From an uncultured Alphaproteobacteria bacterium (GTDB lineage Bacteria > Pseudomonadota > Alphaproteobacteria > RF32 > CAG-239): DNA of 64,000 nucleotides. Under the pieces are notes generated by a model that ran no database searches, was not told where the DNA came from, and saw only the letters and a program-made list of their open reading frames with translations. The stretch's first letter is position 1. Every line of letters begins with the position of its first letter. The DNA lies in contig CALXPL010000001.1 in assembly GCA_944390275.1 (NCBI GenBank), positions 518,195 through 582,194 on the forward strand, written 5' to 3'. Below, one piece after another: positions 48,848 through 57,885 of the stretch. Made by a program: the position numbers and the translations under genes.

Positions 48848-49603
48848 ATGTCTGGACATTCCCAGTTTAAAAATATTATGTACCGTAAAGGTGCTCAAGA
48901 TGCTAAAAAAGCTAAGGTTTTTGCTAAACTTGCTCGCGATATTACTATTGCTGCCAAAAGCGGTTTGCCTGAACCTGATAAAAATCCTCGTTTGCGTTTG
49001 GCTATTCAAGCCGCTCGTGCCGAAAGTATGCCGAAAGACAATATTGAACGTGCTATTGCCAAAGCTACTCAAACAGCCGGCGGAAATGATTATGTTTCTG
49101 CTCGTTATGAAGGTTTTGGCCCCGGTAAAGTTGCCGTCATTGTTGAAGCCTTAACAGACAATAAGAATCGTACTGCCGGTAATGTCCGTACCATTTTTGG
49201 TAAAAGAGGCGGTGTTATGGGCGAATCCGGTTCCGTAGCATTTAATTTTGAACGAATCGGCTATATTAAATATCCTTTTGATGTTGCCGATGCTGATAAA
49301 ATGTTTGAAACAGCTTTGGAAGCCGGTGCTAATGATGTTGTTTCTGACGAAGAAGCTCATGAAATCGAAACTTTGCCCGATGATTTAAGTATGGTTACTG
49401 ATGCTTTGGAAAAAGTTTTCGGTACTCCTTCTGCTTCACGCTTGGATTGGAAACCGACTGTGAAAACGGATATTACGGATTTGGAAACTGCTCAGAAATT
49501 TTTGGAATTCGTTGATGCTCTTGAAGATGATGACGATGTTCAAAAAGTTTATCATAATGCCGAGTTTTCCGATGAAGTTTTGAAAGCTCTTGAAAGTGAA
49601 TAA
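48848..49603 (+). CDS. yebC: YebC/PmpR family protein
   Basis: 251-aa member of the TACO1/YebC family, described as a DNA-binding regulator and, more recently, as a translation factor acting at polyproline stalls. Family start [32 protein letters not shown]-like and [28 protein letters not shown], and a C-terminal [15 protein letters not shown] are all present. GGAG 9 nt before the ATG sets the start; an upstream TTG is rejected. It is followed by a terminator and then ruvC, the standard yebC-ruvC-ruvA-ruvB order. Confidence 0.96.
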   Translation: [251 protein letters not shown]

Positions 49604-49607
49604 TTTG

Positions 49608-49632
49608 AAGGGCGGTTTTATCGCCCTTTTTT
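49608..49632 (+). terminator. Terminator after yebC
   Basis: AAGGGCG / CGCCCTT stem with GTTTTAT loop and T-run. Confidence 0.85.
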
Positions 49633-49673
49633 CTTTTTTTATGTTTTTTAGCTATTCTTTGGGGAGTATGTGA

Positions 49674-50150
49674 GTGCGCATTTTAGGTTTGGATCCGAGT
49701 TTATCCTCAACAGGGTGGGGAATTGTTGATGTCGAACATAATCGGTTGCATTATGTTGCCGATGGTTTTATTAAAACAGATCCGAAATTACCTTTACCCG
49801 AAAGATTAACCTTGATTCACAATACACTCGCGCAAGTCATTGAAACTTATAAGCCTGATGAAGCTGCTATTGAACAAGTTTTTCTTAATGATAATCCGCA
49901 ATCGACCATAAAATTAGGAATGGCACGCGGTGTTGTTATTCTTGCTCCGGCTCTTTATCATATTCCGGTTACCGAATATGAACCTAATTTGGTTAAAAAA
50001 GCAGTCGTCGGTGTGGGAAGAGCGGAAAAATCTCAAGTCGAAATGATGGTAAAAGTTTTGTTACCGGGGTGTAAACCTAAAAATAATGATGCTTCTGATG
50101 CTCTGGCTTTGGCTATTACTCATAATAGTTTTCGCAAGAAAGTTGCTTAA
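49674..50150 (+). CDS. ruvC: Holliday junction resolvase RuvC
   Basis: 158-aa endonuclease cutting Holliday junctions during recombination. Acidic active-site residues are in ILGLDPSLSSTGWG (Asp7), AIEQVF (Glu), and NNDASDALALAITH (two Asp). GTG start, supported by GGGGAG upstream and the standard MRILGLDPS beginning. It abuts the HD-domain gene directly (TAA-ATG), so co-translation is likely; ruvA and ruvB follow after one further gene. Confidence 0.97.
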   Translation: MRILGLDPSLSSTGWGIVDVEHNRLHYVADGFIKTDPKLPLPERLTLIHNTLAQVIETYKPDEAAIEQVFLNDNPQSTIKLGMARGVVILAPALYHIPVTEYEPNLVKKAVVGVGRAEKSQVEMMVKVLLPGCKPKNNDASDALALAITHNSFRKKVA

Positions 50151-50864
50151 ATGATTTTAACTCCCTCTCAAAAAATTGAACTTCAGCAAAAAGTTAAGAA
50201 TTTACTTGCTCAGGATAACAGCGGACATGGCTGGGCTCATGTGGAACGTGTTTGTCTTAATGCGCTTCGCCTTTGTGAAAAAGAAAATGGCGATAAAGAT
50301 ATTGTTTTGTTGGCTGCTCTTCTTCACGATTGTGATGATTATAAACTTTTTGGAAAAGAAGCTGCCGAAAATTTAACAAACACCAAAAAAATTATGCAAG
50401 AATGTTCGTTGGATTTAACTCTTCAAAACGCAATTTTGGAAATAGTCCGAAATCTTGGATATAGTAAATATTTATCCGGTACTCAGAAACTCAATAAAAA
50501 CGGAAAAATCGTTCAAGATGCTGATATGTTGGATGCGTTGGGCGCAATCGGTATTATACGCACTCTGGTTTTTAATGCTACAAAAGGGAGTGGTATTGTT
50601 TTTCAACCGGACATATTCCCTCGCGAAAAGTTAACCTGTTCGGCTTATCAAGATAAATCTGCTCATCAGGAAACAGCTATTAATCATTTGTTTGAAAAAA
50701 TTCTTAAACTTAAAAATATTATGTACACGAAATCAGGTTATGATGAAGCTTGTCTGCGTTTTGAAACCGTTGTTGCCTTTTTGAGAGCTTTTTTTCGTGA
50801 ACAAGGTTTGCAAAACTGGCTTGATTATCTTAACGCATATCTTGAGGCTTTATCTTCTAAATAA
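50151..50864 (+). CDS. HD-domain phosphohydrolase (YedJ-like)
   Basis: 237-aa metal-dependent phosphohydrolase with the HD motif in order: SGHGWAHVERV (first His, near 25), LLAALLHDCDD (His-Asp, near 62-66), and QDADMLDALGAIG (Asp, near 125). It resembles the YedJ/YpgQ group acting on small phosphorylated compounds such as nucleotides; substrate unknown. The start codon abuts the ruvC stop, placing it in the ruv operon, an unusual insertion. Confidence 0.85.
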   Translation: MILTPSQKIELQQKVKNLLAQDNSGHGWAHVERVCLNALRLCEKENGDKDIVLLAALLHDCDDYKLFGKEAAENLTNTKKIMQECSLDLTLQNAILEIVRNLGYSKYLSGTQKLNKNGKIVQDADMLDALGAIGIIRTLVFNATKGSGIVFQPDIFPREKLTCSAYQDKSAHQETAINHLFEKILKLKNIMYTKSGYDEACLRFETVVAFLRAFFREQGLQNWLDYLNAYLEALSSK

Positions 50865-50870
50865 TTTTTT

Positions 50871-50899
50871 TTGACAAAAAACTTGATTTTATGGATATA
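50871..50899 (+). promoter_or_regulatory. Possible promoter before the 193-aa gene
   Basis: TTGACA with GATATA at 17 nt (or TATATA at 19), starting 6 nt after the HD-gene stop. It would give the SD-less 193-aa gene its own transcript within the ruv cluster. Confidence 0.4.
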
Positions 50900-50950
50900 T
50901 AATTATATGATGTTGAAAATTTTTATTATTAATCATAAAACTTTATAATT

Positions 50951-51532
50951 ATGGATACTTTTGCGATAATTGAAAAAATTAAAGAGATTGATAGGCAATC
51001 TTTTATTCAAAAATGTAAAATCATGACTTTTTGGCAAAAAAATTTTCATGTCGATTTTCAAGGAAAAATGCCTGATGAACTTACATTTGCCGATTTAATG
51101 GAAAAGGTTGAAAATGAAAATGAAGAAGATGTTTATCAAGCATTGAAAAAACTGGTTAAACATGGGGTCGATTGTCAACAGAAACAATTTTTGTATAATA
51201 TCTATGCTCCGGCTATTTTTTTGGATGATGGTGTGCATGATTTTGATTGTTTGTTAGATCATTTTGCAACACAATTTCGTGAAGAAAGAGTTCGTAATCT
51301 GATGTTTGTACAGCAAACGACTAATCAGGAGCCTGTTGTATCTGCTTATTTTTATGCTTCTTATCCCGTGCCAATGCTGGAATGTTTTTTTCAGACCGAA
51401 AAACCTCTTACGGAAGCTCTGTTAGTGCAAAACGGTTATTTATTGATTCTTCGTGCCGTGGTTTCGGTTGAAGAAGAAATGCAGTTAAAAAAACTTAAAA
51501 CTTCCGATAAAGGCGAAGTTTATGAACTTTAA
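50951..51532 (+). CDS. Hypothetical protein, SD-less gene inside the ruv cluster
   Basis: 193-aa acidic soluble protein, MDTFAIIEKIKEIDRQSF..., with Cys/Gln clusters (HGVDCQQKQFLYNIYAP) and no recognised motif, signal or membrane segment. The ATG follows CTTTATAATT, with no SD, unlike flanking ruv genes. A terminator lies directly after it and before ruvA, so it may be an independently transcribed insertion between ruvC-HD and ruvAB. Function unknown. Confidence 0.68.
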   Translation: MDTFAIIEKIKEIDRQSFIQKCKIMTFWQKNFHVDFQGKMPDELTFADLMEKVENENEEDVYQALKKLVKHGVDCQQKQFLYNIYAPAIFLDDGVHDFDCLLDHFATQFREERVRNLMFVQQTTNQEPVVSAYFYASYPVPMLECFFQTEKPLTEALLVQNGYLLILRAVVSVEEEMQLKKLKTSDKGEVYEL

Positions 51533-51543
51533 TCTCTGCTCGA

Positions 51544-51572
51544 GGGACGGAAAATTTTCCGTTCCTTTTTTT
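51544..51572 (+). terminator. Terminator between the 193-aa gene and ruvA
   Basis: 9-bp stem GGGACGGAA / TTCCGTTCC (one wobble) with AATT loop and T7 run. Confidence 0.85.
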
Positions 51573-51640
51573 ATGCAAAAATAACTTGAAGATTGTGCGC
51601 TCTTTGTATAATCTAATTCATATTGTTTGAAAGGTTAATT

Positions 51641-52318
51641 ATGATTGCAAAATTACGCGGAATTGTTGATACAATAGGAGAAGATTATTGTATTTTCGAT
51701 GTTAACGGTGTCGGTTATTTGGTTTTTGCTTCTTCTCGAACGTTGGGAAAATTATCCAAGGGAATTAATGCTGTCTTGTTGATTGAAACGGTGGTGCGTG
51801 AAGATAGTATTTCACTTTTTGGTTTTGCCGATGCTTGGGAAAAAGAATGGTTTTTAACGCTAACAAAAGTTCAAGGTGTGGGGGCAAAAGTTTGCTTGAG
51901 CATCCTTTCTGTTCTTTCCCCTAATCAACTTGCTCAGGCCGTTGCTGCTCAAGACAAATCTTCTTTTACAAGGGCTAGCGGCGTTGGTCCGAAATTAGCA
52001 GCACGAATCGTTACGGAACTCAAAGATAAAATTGTTACCATTCCTATGGAGGTTACTATGAAAAGTGATTTGAATTCAACTCTTGGCGAAGAAACTCCCG
52101 AGCAAGAAGTCGAGTCTTATGATGATGCTTTGGTTGAATTGCAAGCCTCTCAAGACTCTCATGTTGCTGATGATGCGATTTCGGCTCTGGTTAACCTCGG
52201 TTATCAAAAAATTGAAGCCTATCGAGCTGTGAATCTCGCTTTGAAAGATAATCCCGATGCCGATGTATCGACTTTGATTAAACTGGCTTTGAAAGAATTT
52301 GCAACGAAAGAATTATAA
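51641..52318 (+). CDS. ruvA: Holliday junction DNA helicase subunit RuvA
   Basis: 225-aa four-way-junction-binding subunit. N-terminal OB domain (MIAKLRGIVD..., VNGVGYLVFAS), the two helix-hairpin-helix motifs (VQGVGAKVCLSIL and ASGVGPKLAARIVTELK), an acidic linker (about 143-175, longer than in E. coli) and a C-terminal RuvB-contacting UBA-like domain (DDAISALVNLGYQKIEAYRAV). The ATG at 51641 is the family start; AAAGG lies upstream. ruvB starts 3 nt after its stop. Confidence 0.96.
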   Translation: MIAKLRGIVDTIGEDYCIFDVNGVGYLVFASSRTLGKLSKGINAVLLIETVVREDSISLFGFADAWEKEWFLTLTKVQGVGAKVCLSILSVLSPNQLAQAVAAQDKSSFTRASGVGPKLAARIVTELKDKIVTIPMEVTMKSDLNSTLGEETPEQEVESYDDALVELQASQDSHVADDAISALVNLGYQKIEAYRAVNLALKDNPDADVSTLIKLALKEFATKEL

Positions 52319-52321
52319 AAA

Positions 52322-53401
52322 ATGATTGATGAACGTATTGTCAGCCCTAAAAAACAAGCCGATGATGAAACAAATTCTGGAAATCCGGTTAGTTTGCGAC
52401 CGAATAGTTTAGATGATTTTGTCGGTCAACGGCAAGTGTGTGAGAATCTTAAGGTTTTTATTGAAGCTGCTAAGTCACGTGGTGATGCTTTGGATCATGT
52501 TTTATTATTTGGTCCTCCGGGATTGGGTAAAACAACTTTGGCTTCCATTATTGCAAAAGAACTTGGTGTCGGGTTTCGTGCAACATCGGCTCCGATGATT
52601 ACAAAGTCCGGTGATTTGGCTGCAATATTAACAAACTTGGAACGTAATGATGTTTTGTTTATTGATGAAATTCATCGTTTGAATCCCGCTATTGAAGAAG
52701 TTTTGTACTCTGCTATGGAAGATTTTCAACTCGATTTGATTATCGGGGAGGGGCCTTCGGCTCGTTCCGTGCGAATCGATTTGCAACCTTTTACTTTAGT
52801 CGGTGCGACGACACGTTCCGGTCTGCTTTCTACCCCCTTACGCGAACGTTTCGGAATTCCTTTGCGTTTAGATTTTTATTCTCCAGAAGAACTTATGAAA
52901 ATTGTGGTTCGCGGTGCGCGTTTGTTGGGAATGCCGATTTCGGAAGACGGGGCTCTTGAAATTGCAAAGCGTTCACGCGGAACACCTCGTGTTGCCGGAA
53001 GATTGCTTCGTCGTGTCCGTGATTTTGGTGCGGTTGCGCAAGCTGCGCAGGTTGATGTTAAAATTGCCGATAAAGCCTTGAGGCGTCTTGATGTTGATGA
53101 TTATGGACTAGATGCTTTTGACCGTCGCTATTTAAATTGTATTTTAAAAAATTACGGAGGAGGGCCTGTCGGAGCTGATACTTTGGCGGCGGCTCTGTCT
53201 GAAGAAAGAGATACGATTGAAGAAGTGATTGAACCTTTTTTGCTGAAATTAGGTTTCTTGCAACGTACTCCGCGAGGGCGTGTTATTTCTGATTTGGGGT
53301 GTGATTATCTCGGGGCGCCTCGTATTAAAAAAGGAATGAAAGCGGCTCCCGCTCAATTTGATTTGCTTAGTGTTATTGAGGAAGAAGAAAATGGGTTTTG
53401 A
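52322..53401 (+). CDS. ruvB: Holliday junction DNA helicase subunit RuvB
   Basis: 359-aa AAA+ motor driving branch migration. Walker [10 protein letters not shown] near 62-70, Walker B DEIHR near 114-118, sensor 1 [17 protein letters not shown] and sensor 2 [16 protein letters not shown], then the winged-helix C-terminus ([26 protein letters not shown]). The N-terminal [13 protein letters not shown] motif is standard. Its last codons overlap the ybgC start by 11 nt. Confidence 0.98.
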   Translation: MIDERIVSPKKQADDETNSGNPVSLRPNSLDDFVGQRQVCENLKVFIEAAKSRGDALDHVLLFGPPGLGKTTLASIIAKELGVGFRATSAPMITKSGDLAAILTNLERNDVLFIDEIHRLNPAIEEVLYSAMEDFQLDLIIGEGPSARSVRIDLQPFTLVGATTRSGLLSTPLRERFGIPLRLDFYSPEELMKIVVRGARLLGMPISEDGALEIAKRSRGTPRVAGRLLRRVRDFGAVAQAAQVDVKIADKALRRLDVDDYGLDAFDRRYLNCILKNYGGGPVGADTLAAALSEERDTIEEVIEPFLLKLGFLQRTPRGRVISDLGCDYLGAPRIKKGMKAAPAQFDLLSVIEEEENGF

Positions 53402-53831
53402 TATTAAGGCTCCCGAAGGCCGTTTTGAAGGTAAAAGTTTTGTGTTTCCGGCTCGTGTCTATTATGAAGATACGGATGCCGGCGGTGTTGTCTATTACGC
53501 TAATTATTTAAAATATGCCGAAAGAGCGCGGACGGAATTTATTCGTGCTTTAGGTATTAATCAACAGCCGATTTTGGAAGAAGAACGTACGGGATTTATG
53601 GTGCGAGGTTTGACAATTGACTATAAAGCTCCGGCGGTCTTGGATGATTTGTTGTCGGTTACTTGTGAAATGACAAATATGAAAGGCGCAGCTTTGGATA
53701 TGCATCAAGAAATTTGGTGCAAAGAGACGTTGTTGGTGTCATTGGATGTTAAACTTGCTTATGTTTCTCTTACACGGAAACGTCCGGTGCGAATTCCCGA
53801 AGAATTAATCAAAAAAATTGCAAGTTTATAA
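53391..53831 (+). CDS. ybgC: Tol-Pal associated acyl-CoA thioesterase YbgC
   Basis: 146-aa hot-dog-fold thioesterase. The signature [34 protein letters not shown] near 22-54 contains the catalytic Asp and Tyr. YbgC hydrolyses short or long acyl-CoA and is linked to phospholipid/Tol-Pal function. ATG 53391 is chosen for its GAGGAAGAAG SD and family fit; the frame opens earlier inside ruvB. Standard ruvB-ybgC-tolQ order, here interrupted by one unknown gene. Confidence 0.93.
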   Translation: MGFDIKAPEGRFEGKSFVFPARVYYEDTDAGGVVYYANYLKYAERARTEFIRALGINQQPILEEERTGFMVRGLTIDYKAPAVLDDLLSVTCEMTNMKGAALDMHQEIWCKETLLVSLDVKLAYVSLTRKRPVRIPEELIKKIASL

Positions 53832-53939
53832 TATTGCTCTGAAATAGCTTCTGTTTTTTGTTCAAAAGACTTGTGCTTTTTGATGAATCGTGTTAATGCT
53901 CTTTTGTTAACTCTATTATTTACTTAAAATTTTATGATT

Positions 53940-54359
53940 ATGAAAAATATTATTAAAAGAATCGTGCTTTGGCTCGAAAAAGGAAGAATCTATTTTTTGA
54001 CAAGTTTATTTTTAGCTACATTAGCCGGGATTGTTACTCACAATGTTGCCAGTGGTCTTGTTGTTCTGTTGCTTTTGTTGGGAGGAGCTCTTCTCTATGT
54101 AACCTTTTTGTATTTTGGTCTTGATAAATATGGAGATGGCGAAAATGCCTCTGATGCTGTTAAATGCGGTTCCGGTTTTTTGGCGGTCTTGCTTTCTCTT
54201 ATTGTTCCATTAGTCTTGTATTTCTTTTTGGGAGGGGAAATGCTCAATTTTTCTCTTGACCTTATGCTTAAGTCAATGGCGTATTTTTTTGCTTGTTCAT
54301 TCGCTTTCTTAGGCGTTACACTTGTCTGGAGATGCCTTCTTAATTGGGCTAAAAAATAG
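53940..54359 (+). CDS. Hypothetical four-helix membrane protein, SD-less gene
   Basis: 139-aa protein with four predicted membrane segments (about 17-31, 36-57, 76-96 and 107-131) and a short charged loop (DKYGDGENASDAVK). Not recognised. Two ATGs are possible, at 53934 and 53940; both are SD-less, in the context TTTTATGATTATG. It lies between ybgC and tolQ, followed by its own terminator, so it interrupts the ybgC-tol arrangement. Function unknown. Confidence 0.65.
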   Translation: MKNIIKRIVLWLEKGRIYFLTSLFLATLAGIVTHNVASGLVVLLLLLGGALLYVTFLYFGLDKYGDGENASDAVKCGSGFLAVLLSLIVPLVLYFFLGGEMLNFSLDLMLKSMAYFFACSFAFLGVTLVWRCLLNWAKK

Positions 54360-54388
54360 CGATATGTTTTTTATGTTTTGTTGTTTTG

Positions 54389-54428
54389 AAATATCCTGCT
54401 CTTTTTCTGGTTGCAGGATATTTTTTTT
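54389..54428 (+). terminator. Terminator before tolQ
   Basis: 11-bp stem AAATATCCTGC / GCAGGATATTT with 13-nt loop and T-run. Confidence 0.85.
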
Positions 54429-54535
54429 GCTGATTTTCTTCATTTTCTTGTCGAGAATTAATTGAAAATTTAATATTTTATGTTATTTATAAGTCTAATT
54501 TTACTATTTGTTTATTTACCCTGAAGGTGAGAATT

Positions 54536-55285
54536 ATGGATACACAAACTTTAACCGATGTTACGGCTAACGCTGCCGCTCAAATGTCTATGTGGGATAT
54601 GGTCTGGGCTTCTGATATGGTTACCAAAGTGGTTATGATTGGTTTGGTGGCCGCTTCAATTTGGTCTTGGGCTATCATTATTGAAAAATTTGGTACATTG
54701 CGTCAGGTCAAAAGAATGTCTAAATCTTTTGAAGAAAAATTTTGGTCCGGCGGTTCTCTCGACCGTTTGTATGATGCTATCGGTAATCATCCGCGCGATC
54801 CTATGTCGGCTATGTTTATTTCCGCTATGAAAGAATGGAAAAGAACAAATATTTTAAAATCGAAAACCGATAGAGGTTTGCGCGGTGTGTCTTTACAACA
54901 ACGTATCGAAAAAGCTATGGAAGTTTCTATGGATAAAGATCTTGAAGCTCTTGATATGCGTATGGGCTTTTTGGCTTCTACCGGTTCTGTGGCTCCTTTG
55001 GTCGGGTTGTTTGGTACCGTGTGGGGGATTATTAACAGTTTTAATGCTATTGCCATTACTCAAACCAATTCGTTGTCGGCTATTGCTCCGGGTGTCGCAG
55101 AGGCTCTATTTACAACAGCTTTTGGCTTGATTGCCGCTATTCCGGCTGTGGTGGCTTATAATAAAATTTCTTCCGATATTGACCGTTATGCCGGTACTTT
55201 GGAGAATTTTATGGCCGAATTTTCAAGCATTTTATCTCGCGAAATTGATGATACGGCTATTAAAGCCGAAATGGCAGGAGAGTAA
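54536..55285 (+). CDS. tolQ: Tol-Pal system proton channel TolQ
   Basis: 249-aa inner-membrane subunit of the Tol motor that, with TolR, uses the proton gradient to energise TolA during outer-membrane constriction. Three membrane segments: about 20-45 (SDMVTKVVMIGLVAASIWSWAIIIEKF), and two in the C-terminal half around VAPLVGLFGTVWGIINSF and APGVAEALFTTAFGLIAAIPAVVAY, which form the channel. ATG 54536 has GAAGGTGAG as SD. tolR begins 2 nt after its stop. Confidence 0.96.
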   Translation: MDTQTLTDVTANAAAQMSMWDMVWASDMVTKVVMIGLVAASIWSWAIIIEKFGTLRQVKRMSKSFEEKFWSGGSLDRLYDAIGNHPRDPMSAMFISAMKEWKRTNILKSKTDRGLRGVSLQQRIEKAMEVSMDKDLEALDMRMGFLASTGSVAPLVGLFGTVWGIINSFNAIAITQTNSLSAIAPGVAEALFTTAFGLIAAIPAVVAYNKISSDIDRYAGTLENFMAEFSSILSREIDDTAIKAEMAGE

Positions 55286-55287
55286 TT

Positions 55288-55740
55288 ATGGCTTTTATTC
55301 CTCAACAACAACGCCGTCAACGTCGTTCGCAACGTACTTCCCGTCGTAATGCCGATATTAATATGACAAATTTGATGGATGTTATGATGGTGTTGTTGGT
55401 GGTCTTTATGGTGGCTGCTCCTCTTATGACAACCGGTATTGCCGTTAATCTACCTAAGGTCGGAGGCAAATCTATGGAAGGTAAAGATACTTCAATTACC
55501 GTTAGCGTTGATAAAGACGGCTATTATTATATTGGCGAAACGGAAGTCCCTCAGGATAAAATTGTTGATAAACTCAAAGCCATTAAAGGAGAAAATGACG
55601 ATTTAACCGTTACGATTTCCGGTGATCAATCGGCTAATTACGGTCGTGTTATCGGTTTGATGGCTTTGCTTAAAGAAGCCGGTTATGAAAAGGTCGGCTT
55701 GCAAACACAAAGTAAACCTTTGGCAAAGAAGAAAAAATAG
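55288..55740 (+). CDS. tolR: Tol-Pal system protein TolR
   Basis: 150-aa ExbD/TolR family protein with one membrane segment (NLMDVMMVLLVVFMVAAPLM). The essential Asp of the helix is Asp31 in MTNLMDVM. The rest is periplasmic: VNLPKVGGKS, ITVSVDKDGYYYIGE, and a Gly/Leu-rich dimerisation end (RVIGLMALLKEAGYEKVGL). It is packed between tolQ and tolA in one operon. Confidence 0.96.
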   Translation: MAFIPQQQRRQRRSQRTSRRNADINMTNLMDVMMVLLVVFMVAAPLMTTGIAVNLPKVGGKSMEGKDTSITVSVDKDGYYYIGETEVPQDKIVDKLKAIKGENDDLTVTISGDQSANYGRVIGLMALLKEAGYEKVGLQTQSKPLAKKKK

Positions 55741-55746
55741 TTGGCG

Positions 55747-56694
55747 ATGAAAAAGGCTCTTTACAAATCTTTAGCTTTGCATTTGTTGGTATTAATCATT
55801 TTTGTGATTGATATGCCTCTTTTGTGGCATCGTGATGATCCTTTTCGACAAGTTCCGATTATTGTTGATTTGAATAAAGTAAAAATATCTGAGATGACAA
55901 ATCTGCCTCCAAAAGCAAAAAAAGGTAAAGAAGCAAAAGCTGCCAGTACAATTAAAAGAAAAATTGAAGATAATTATACTCAAGATAAGCCTAAAGAACA
56001 AAAGCAAGAAGAAAAAAAGCAGGAAGCGAAACAAAATAAAAAACAAGAGGTAAAGGCTGTTGAAGAAAATCCCGAAAAGCCGAAAGACGATTATTTAGTT
56101 GCTCCGCAACCTAAAAAACCAAAAGCTCCGGTTAAGAAAAAGCAAGAAAAGGTCGTTCCGGTACAAAAAAATAAGCCAAAACCTAAAAAGCAAGATACTG
56201 CAAAACCGAAAAAAACACCAGAGTTGGCTAATCCTCTAAAGAGCCTGTTGGCATCGGTTGATGCTCTTGAAAAGAATCTTGGAGAAACATCGCAAGAAGC
56301 AGTCGTTGATGAAAAAGATGATGTTCAACATCTTGGGGTTGAAGGAGGTACTCAAGGCTCCTATTTTAGTGAATTGTCTATCTCGGAAATTGATGCTATT
56401 GCCGGAAGATTGCGCGCATGTTGGAACTTAGACCCCGGAGCGATGGGAGCGCAAAATATGATTGTGGAGATAAGAGCCTTTTTACGTCAGGACGGTTCGG
56501 TTGATCAAGTTGATATTTTGGATCAAGCTCGTTATAATTCGGATCCTCATTTCCGTTCCATTGCTGATAGTGCGCGTCGTGCAGTTTATATCTGCGCTCC
56601 GTATAAGATTTTTGCTGAAAAATATTATGATAATTATGATATGTGGAAAACGATGTTGTTGCGGTTTAATCCGCTAGATGCAACGATTGAGTAA
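55747..56694 (+). CDS. tolA: Tol-Pal system protein TolA (or TonB-like C-terminus)
   Basis: 315-aa inner-membrane to outer-membrane linker. N-terminal membrane anchor (KSLALHLLVLIIFVIDMPLL), a long Lys/Glu/Gln/Pro-rich domain II (about 45-190), and a C-terminal domain (about 215-315, LSISEIDAIAGRLRACWNLDPGA..., IVEIRAFLRQDGSVDQVDILDQARYNSDP) of TolA/TonB type that contacts Pal/TolB. An in-frame TTG two codons upstream directly follows the tolR stop and is an alternative start. tolB and pal do not follow; a terminator and a Cys-rich cassette do. Confidence 0.9.
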   Translation: MKKALYKSLALHLLVLIIFVIDMPLLWHRDDPFRQVPIIVDLNKVKISEMTNLPPKAKKGKEAKAASTIKRKIEDNYTQDKPKEQKQEEKKQEAKQNKKQEVKAVEENPEKPKDDYLVAPQPKKPKAPVKKKQEKVVPVQKNKPKPKKQDTAKPKKTPELANPLKSLLASVDALEKNLGETSQEAVVDEKDDVQHLGVEGGTQGSYFSELSISEIDAIAGRLRACWNLDPGAMGAQNMIVEIRAFLRQDGSVDQVDILDQARYNSDPHFRSIADSARRAVYICAPYKIFAEKYYDNYDMWKTMLLRFNPLDATIE

Positions 56695-56721
56695 TTCTCT
56701 TTGTTTTAAGTATTCCTTTAT

Positions 56722-56745
56722 AACCTCCCTTCGGGAGGTTTTTTT
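56722..56745 (+). terminator. Terminator after tolA; left boundary hairpin of cassette copy 2
   Basis: AACCTCC / GGAGGTT stem with a CTTCG loop and T7 run, nearly identical, with the following 25 or so bases (TTTTTTTATGTC...), to 4879 after the GNAT gene. Confidence 0.88.
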
Positions 56746-56780
56746 ATGTCTTTTTTCTCTATGTTTATCAAAAATATGCA

Positions 56781-56809
56781 TTGCAAACAGCGAAAGAATA
56801 TGTTATATT
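56781..56809 (+). promoter_or_regulatory. Predicted sigma-70-like promoter of Cys-rich cassette copy 2
   Basis: TTGCAA, 17-nt spacer, TATATT, with the downstream 20 nt matching copy 1 (4939-4967). Confidence 0.65.
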
Positions 56810-56839
56810 AGAGTCGTGATGATAAACAAGGGGGATGTG

Positions 56840-57871
56840 ATGAACAGTATTTCAAAAACCATATTACTGTCTGCTGTCAGCTTATTTGTTAACAGCGGAA
56901 ATGTAACTTATGCATCTTTTGAGGACAATTCTTCACTCCTCAAGTCTGGCATCCATACTTTACACACACATCACACACATATTCGCCATACTCTTCAAGG
57001 ACTTGATTTATCATCACGCCTTTTTGATAAAAAAATGAATAAAGGTGTGCAAATTGCTTCGGTGTGTTTTATTACCGATACTAGGAATTGTTCGGAAGAC
57101 AGGTTTGGTAATCTTGAAAGCCCTAACGGAGGAAATGGCGGCGGGGGAAAACCTGATGACCACGGGACACCCGAAGAACTTTGTAAACAAGCCGGTTATA
57201 CCAATACACCTTGTCCTGAAGGTAGTAAGCCGTCTTCTTATTGTCCTTATGACAGTTCTTATCATTCCGATTGTGAATGTTCTTCCGAATATAATCAAGT
57301 TTGCGGTACGTCTATTGGAGAGAAAGGTGTCGGGACTTCCTGCGGCGGTAAATATAAAGAATGTTGTAATCTCTGTTCTGATTATAAATATACCTCTATT
57401 CCGTCGGGTTATGTGAGCAACGGCGAATGTCAATCTTGTGATGGTAAAAAATACAAAATCAAATGCGATCCGCAAAAATATGTTTCAGCCCCAACCTGTG
57501 GAACACAAGGCGGAAGCGGAAGTACCTGTTCCGATGATAGCGGAACTTATTATCAAAAATGCAACTGCCCCAATAATTATGAATGGAGTGATACCCAAAA
57601 GAAATGCGTTTGCGCCACTTCTTTCAAATATTCTTGCTCCGGCACGGGGTATTCGGGAGGAGATGGGAATTCTTGCGACAACAAATATTCAAAATGTAAA
57701 TGTGCGAGTGGTTTTACATGGAACGCTTCACAAGGAGCTTGTGTTTGTCCCGGCTTTGATTTCTGTACGCTAAGCCAAGATTGTTCCGTTTTGGGTTATG
57801 CCCAACAAAGCTGTGAGGGAAAATCTGTAAAATGTCCGTTCAATACCAATTATGTTTATTGCCTCGATTAG
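56840..57871 (+). CDS. Secreted cysteine-rich repeat protein (cassette copy 2)
   Basis: 343-aa paralogue of the protein at 4997, with the same order: signal peptide (MNSISKTILLSAVSLFVNSG), His-rich HTLHTHHTHIRHT stretch, Gly-rich linker, and Cys repeats to the C-terminal CLD. Most cysteines and the ECCNLC, CDGKKYKIKC and CSGTGYSGGDGNSCDNKY elements are kept. The ATG at 56840 is preceded by GGGGGATGTG; the frame opens far upstream through the tolA terminator, so upstream starts are rejected. It lies directly after tolA and 14 nt before its DUF1566-like partner. Function unknown. Confidence 0.85.
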   Translation: MNSISKTILLSAVSLFVNSGNVTYASFEDNSSLLKSGIHTLHTHHTHIRHTLQGLDLSSRLFDKKMNKGVQIASVCFITDTRNCSEDRFGNLESPNGGNGGGGKPDDHGTPEELCKQAGYTNTPCPEGSKPSSYCPYDSSYHSDCECSSEYNQVCGTSIGEKGVGTSCGGKYKECCNLCSDYKYTSIPSGYVSNGECQSCDGKKYKIKCDPQKYVSAPTCGTQGGSGSTCSDDSGTYYQKCNCPNNYEWSDTQKKCVCATSFKYSCSGTGYSGGDGNSCDNKYSKCKCASGFTWNASQGACVCPGFDFCTLSQDCSVLGYAQQSCEGKSVKCPFNTNYVYCLD

Positions 57872-57885
57872 AAAGGAGAAAAGAA

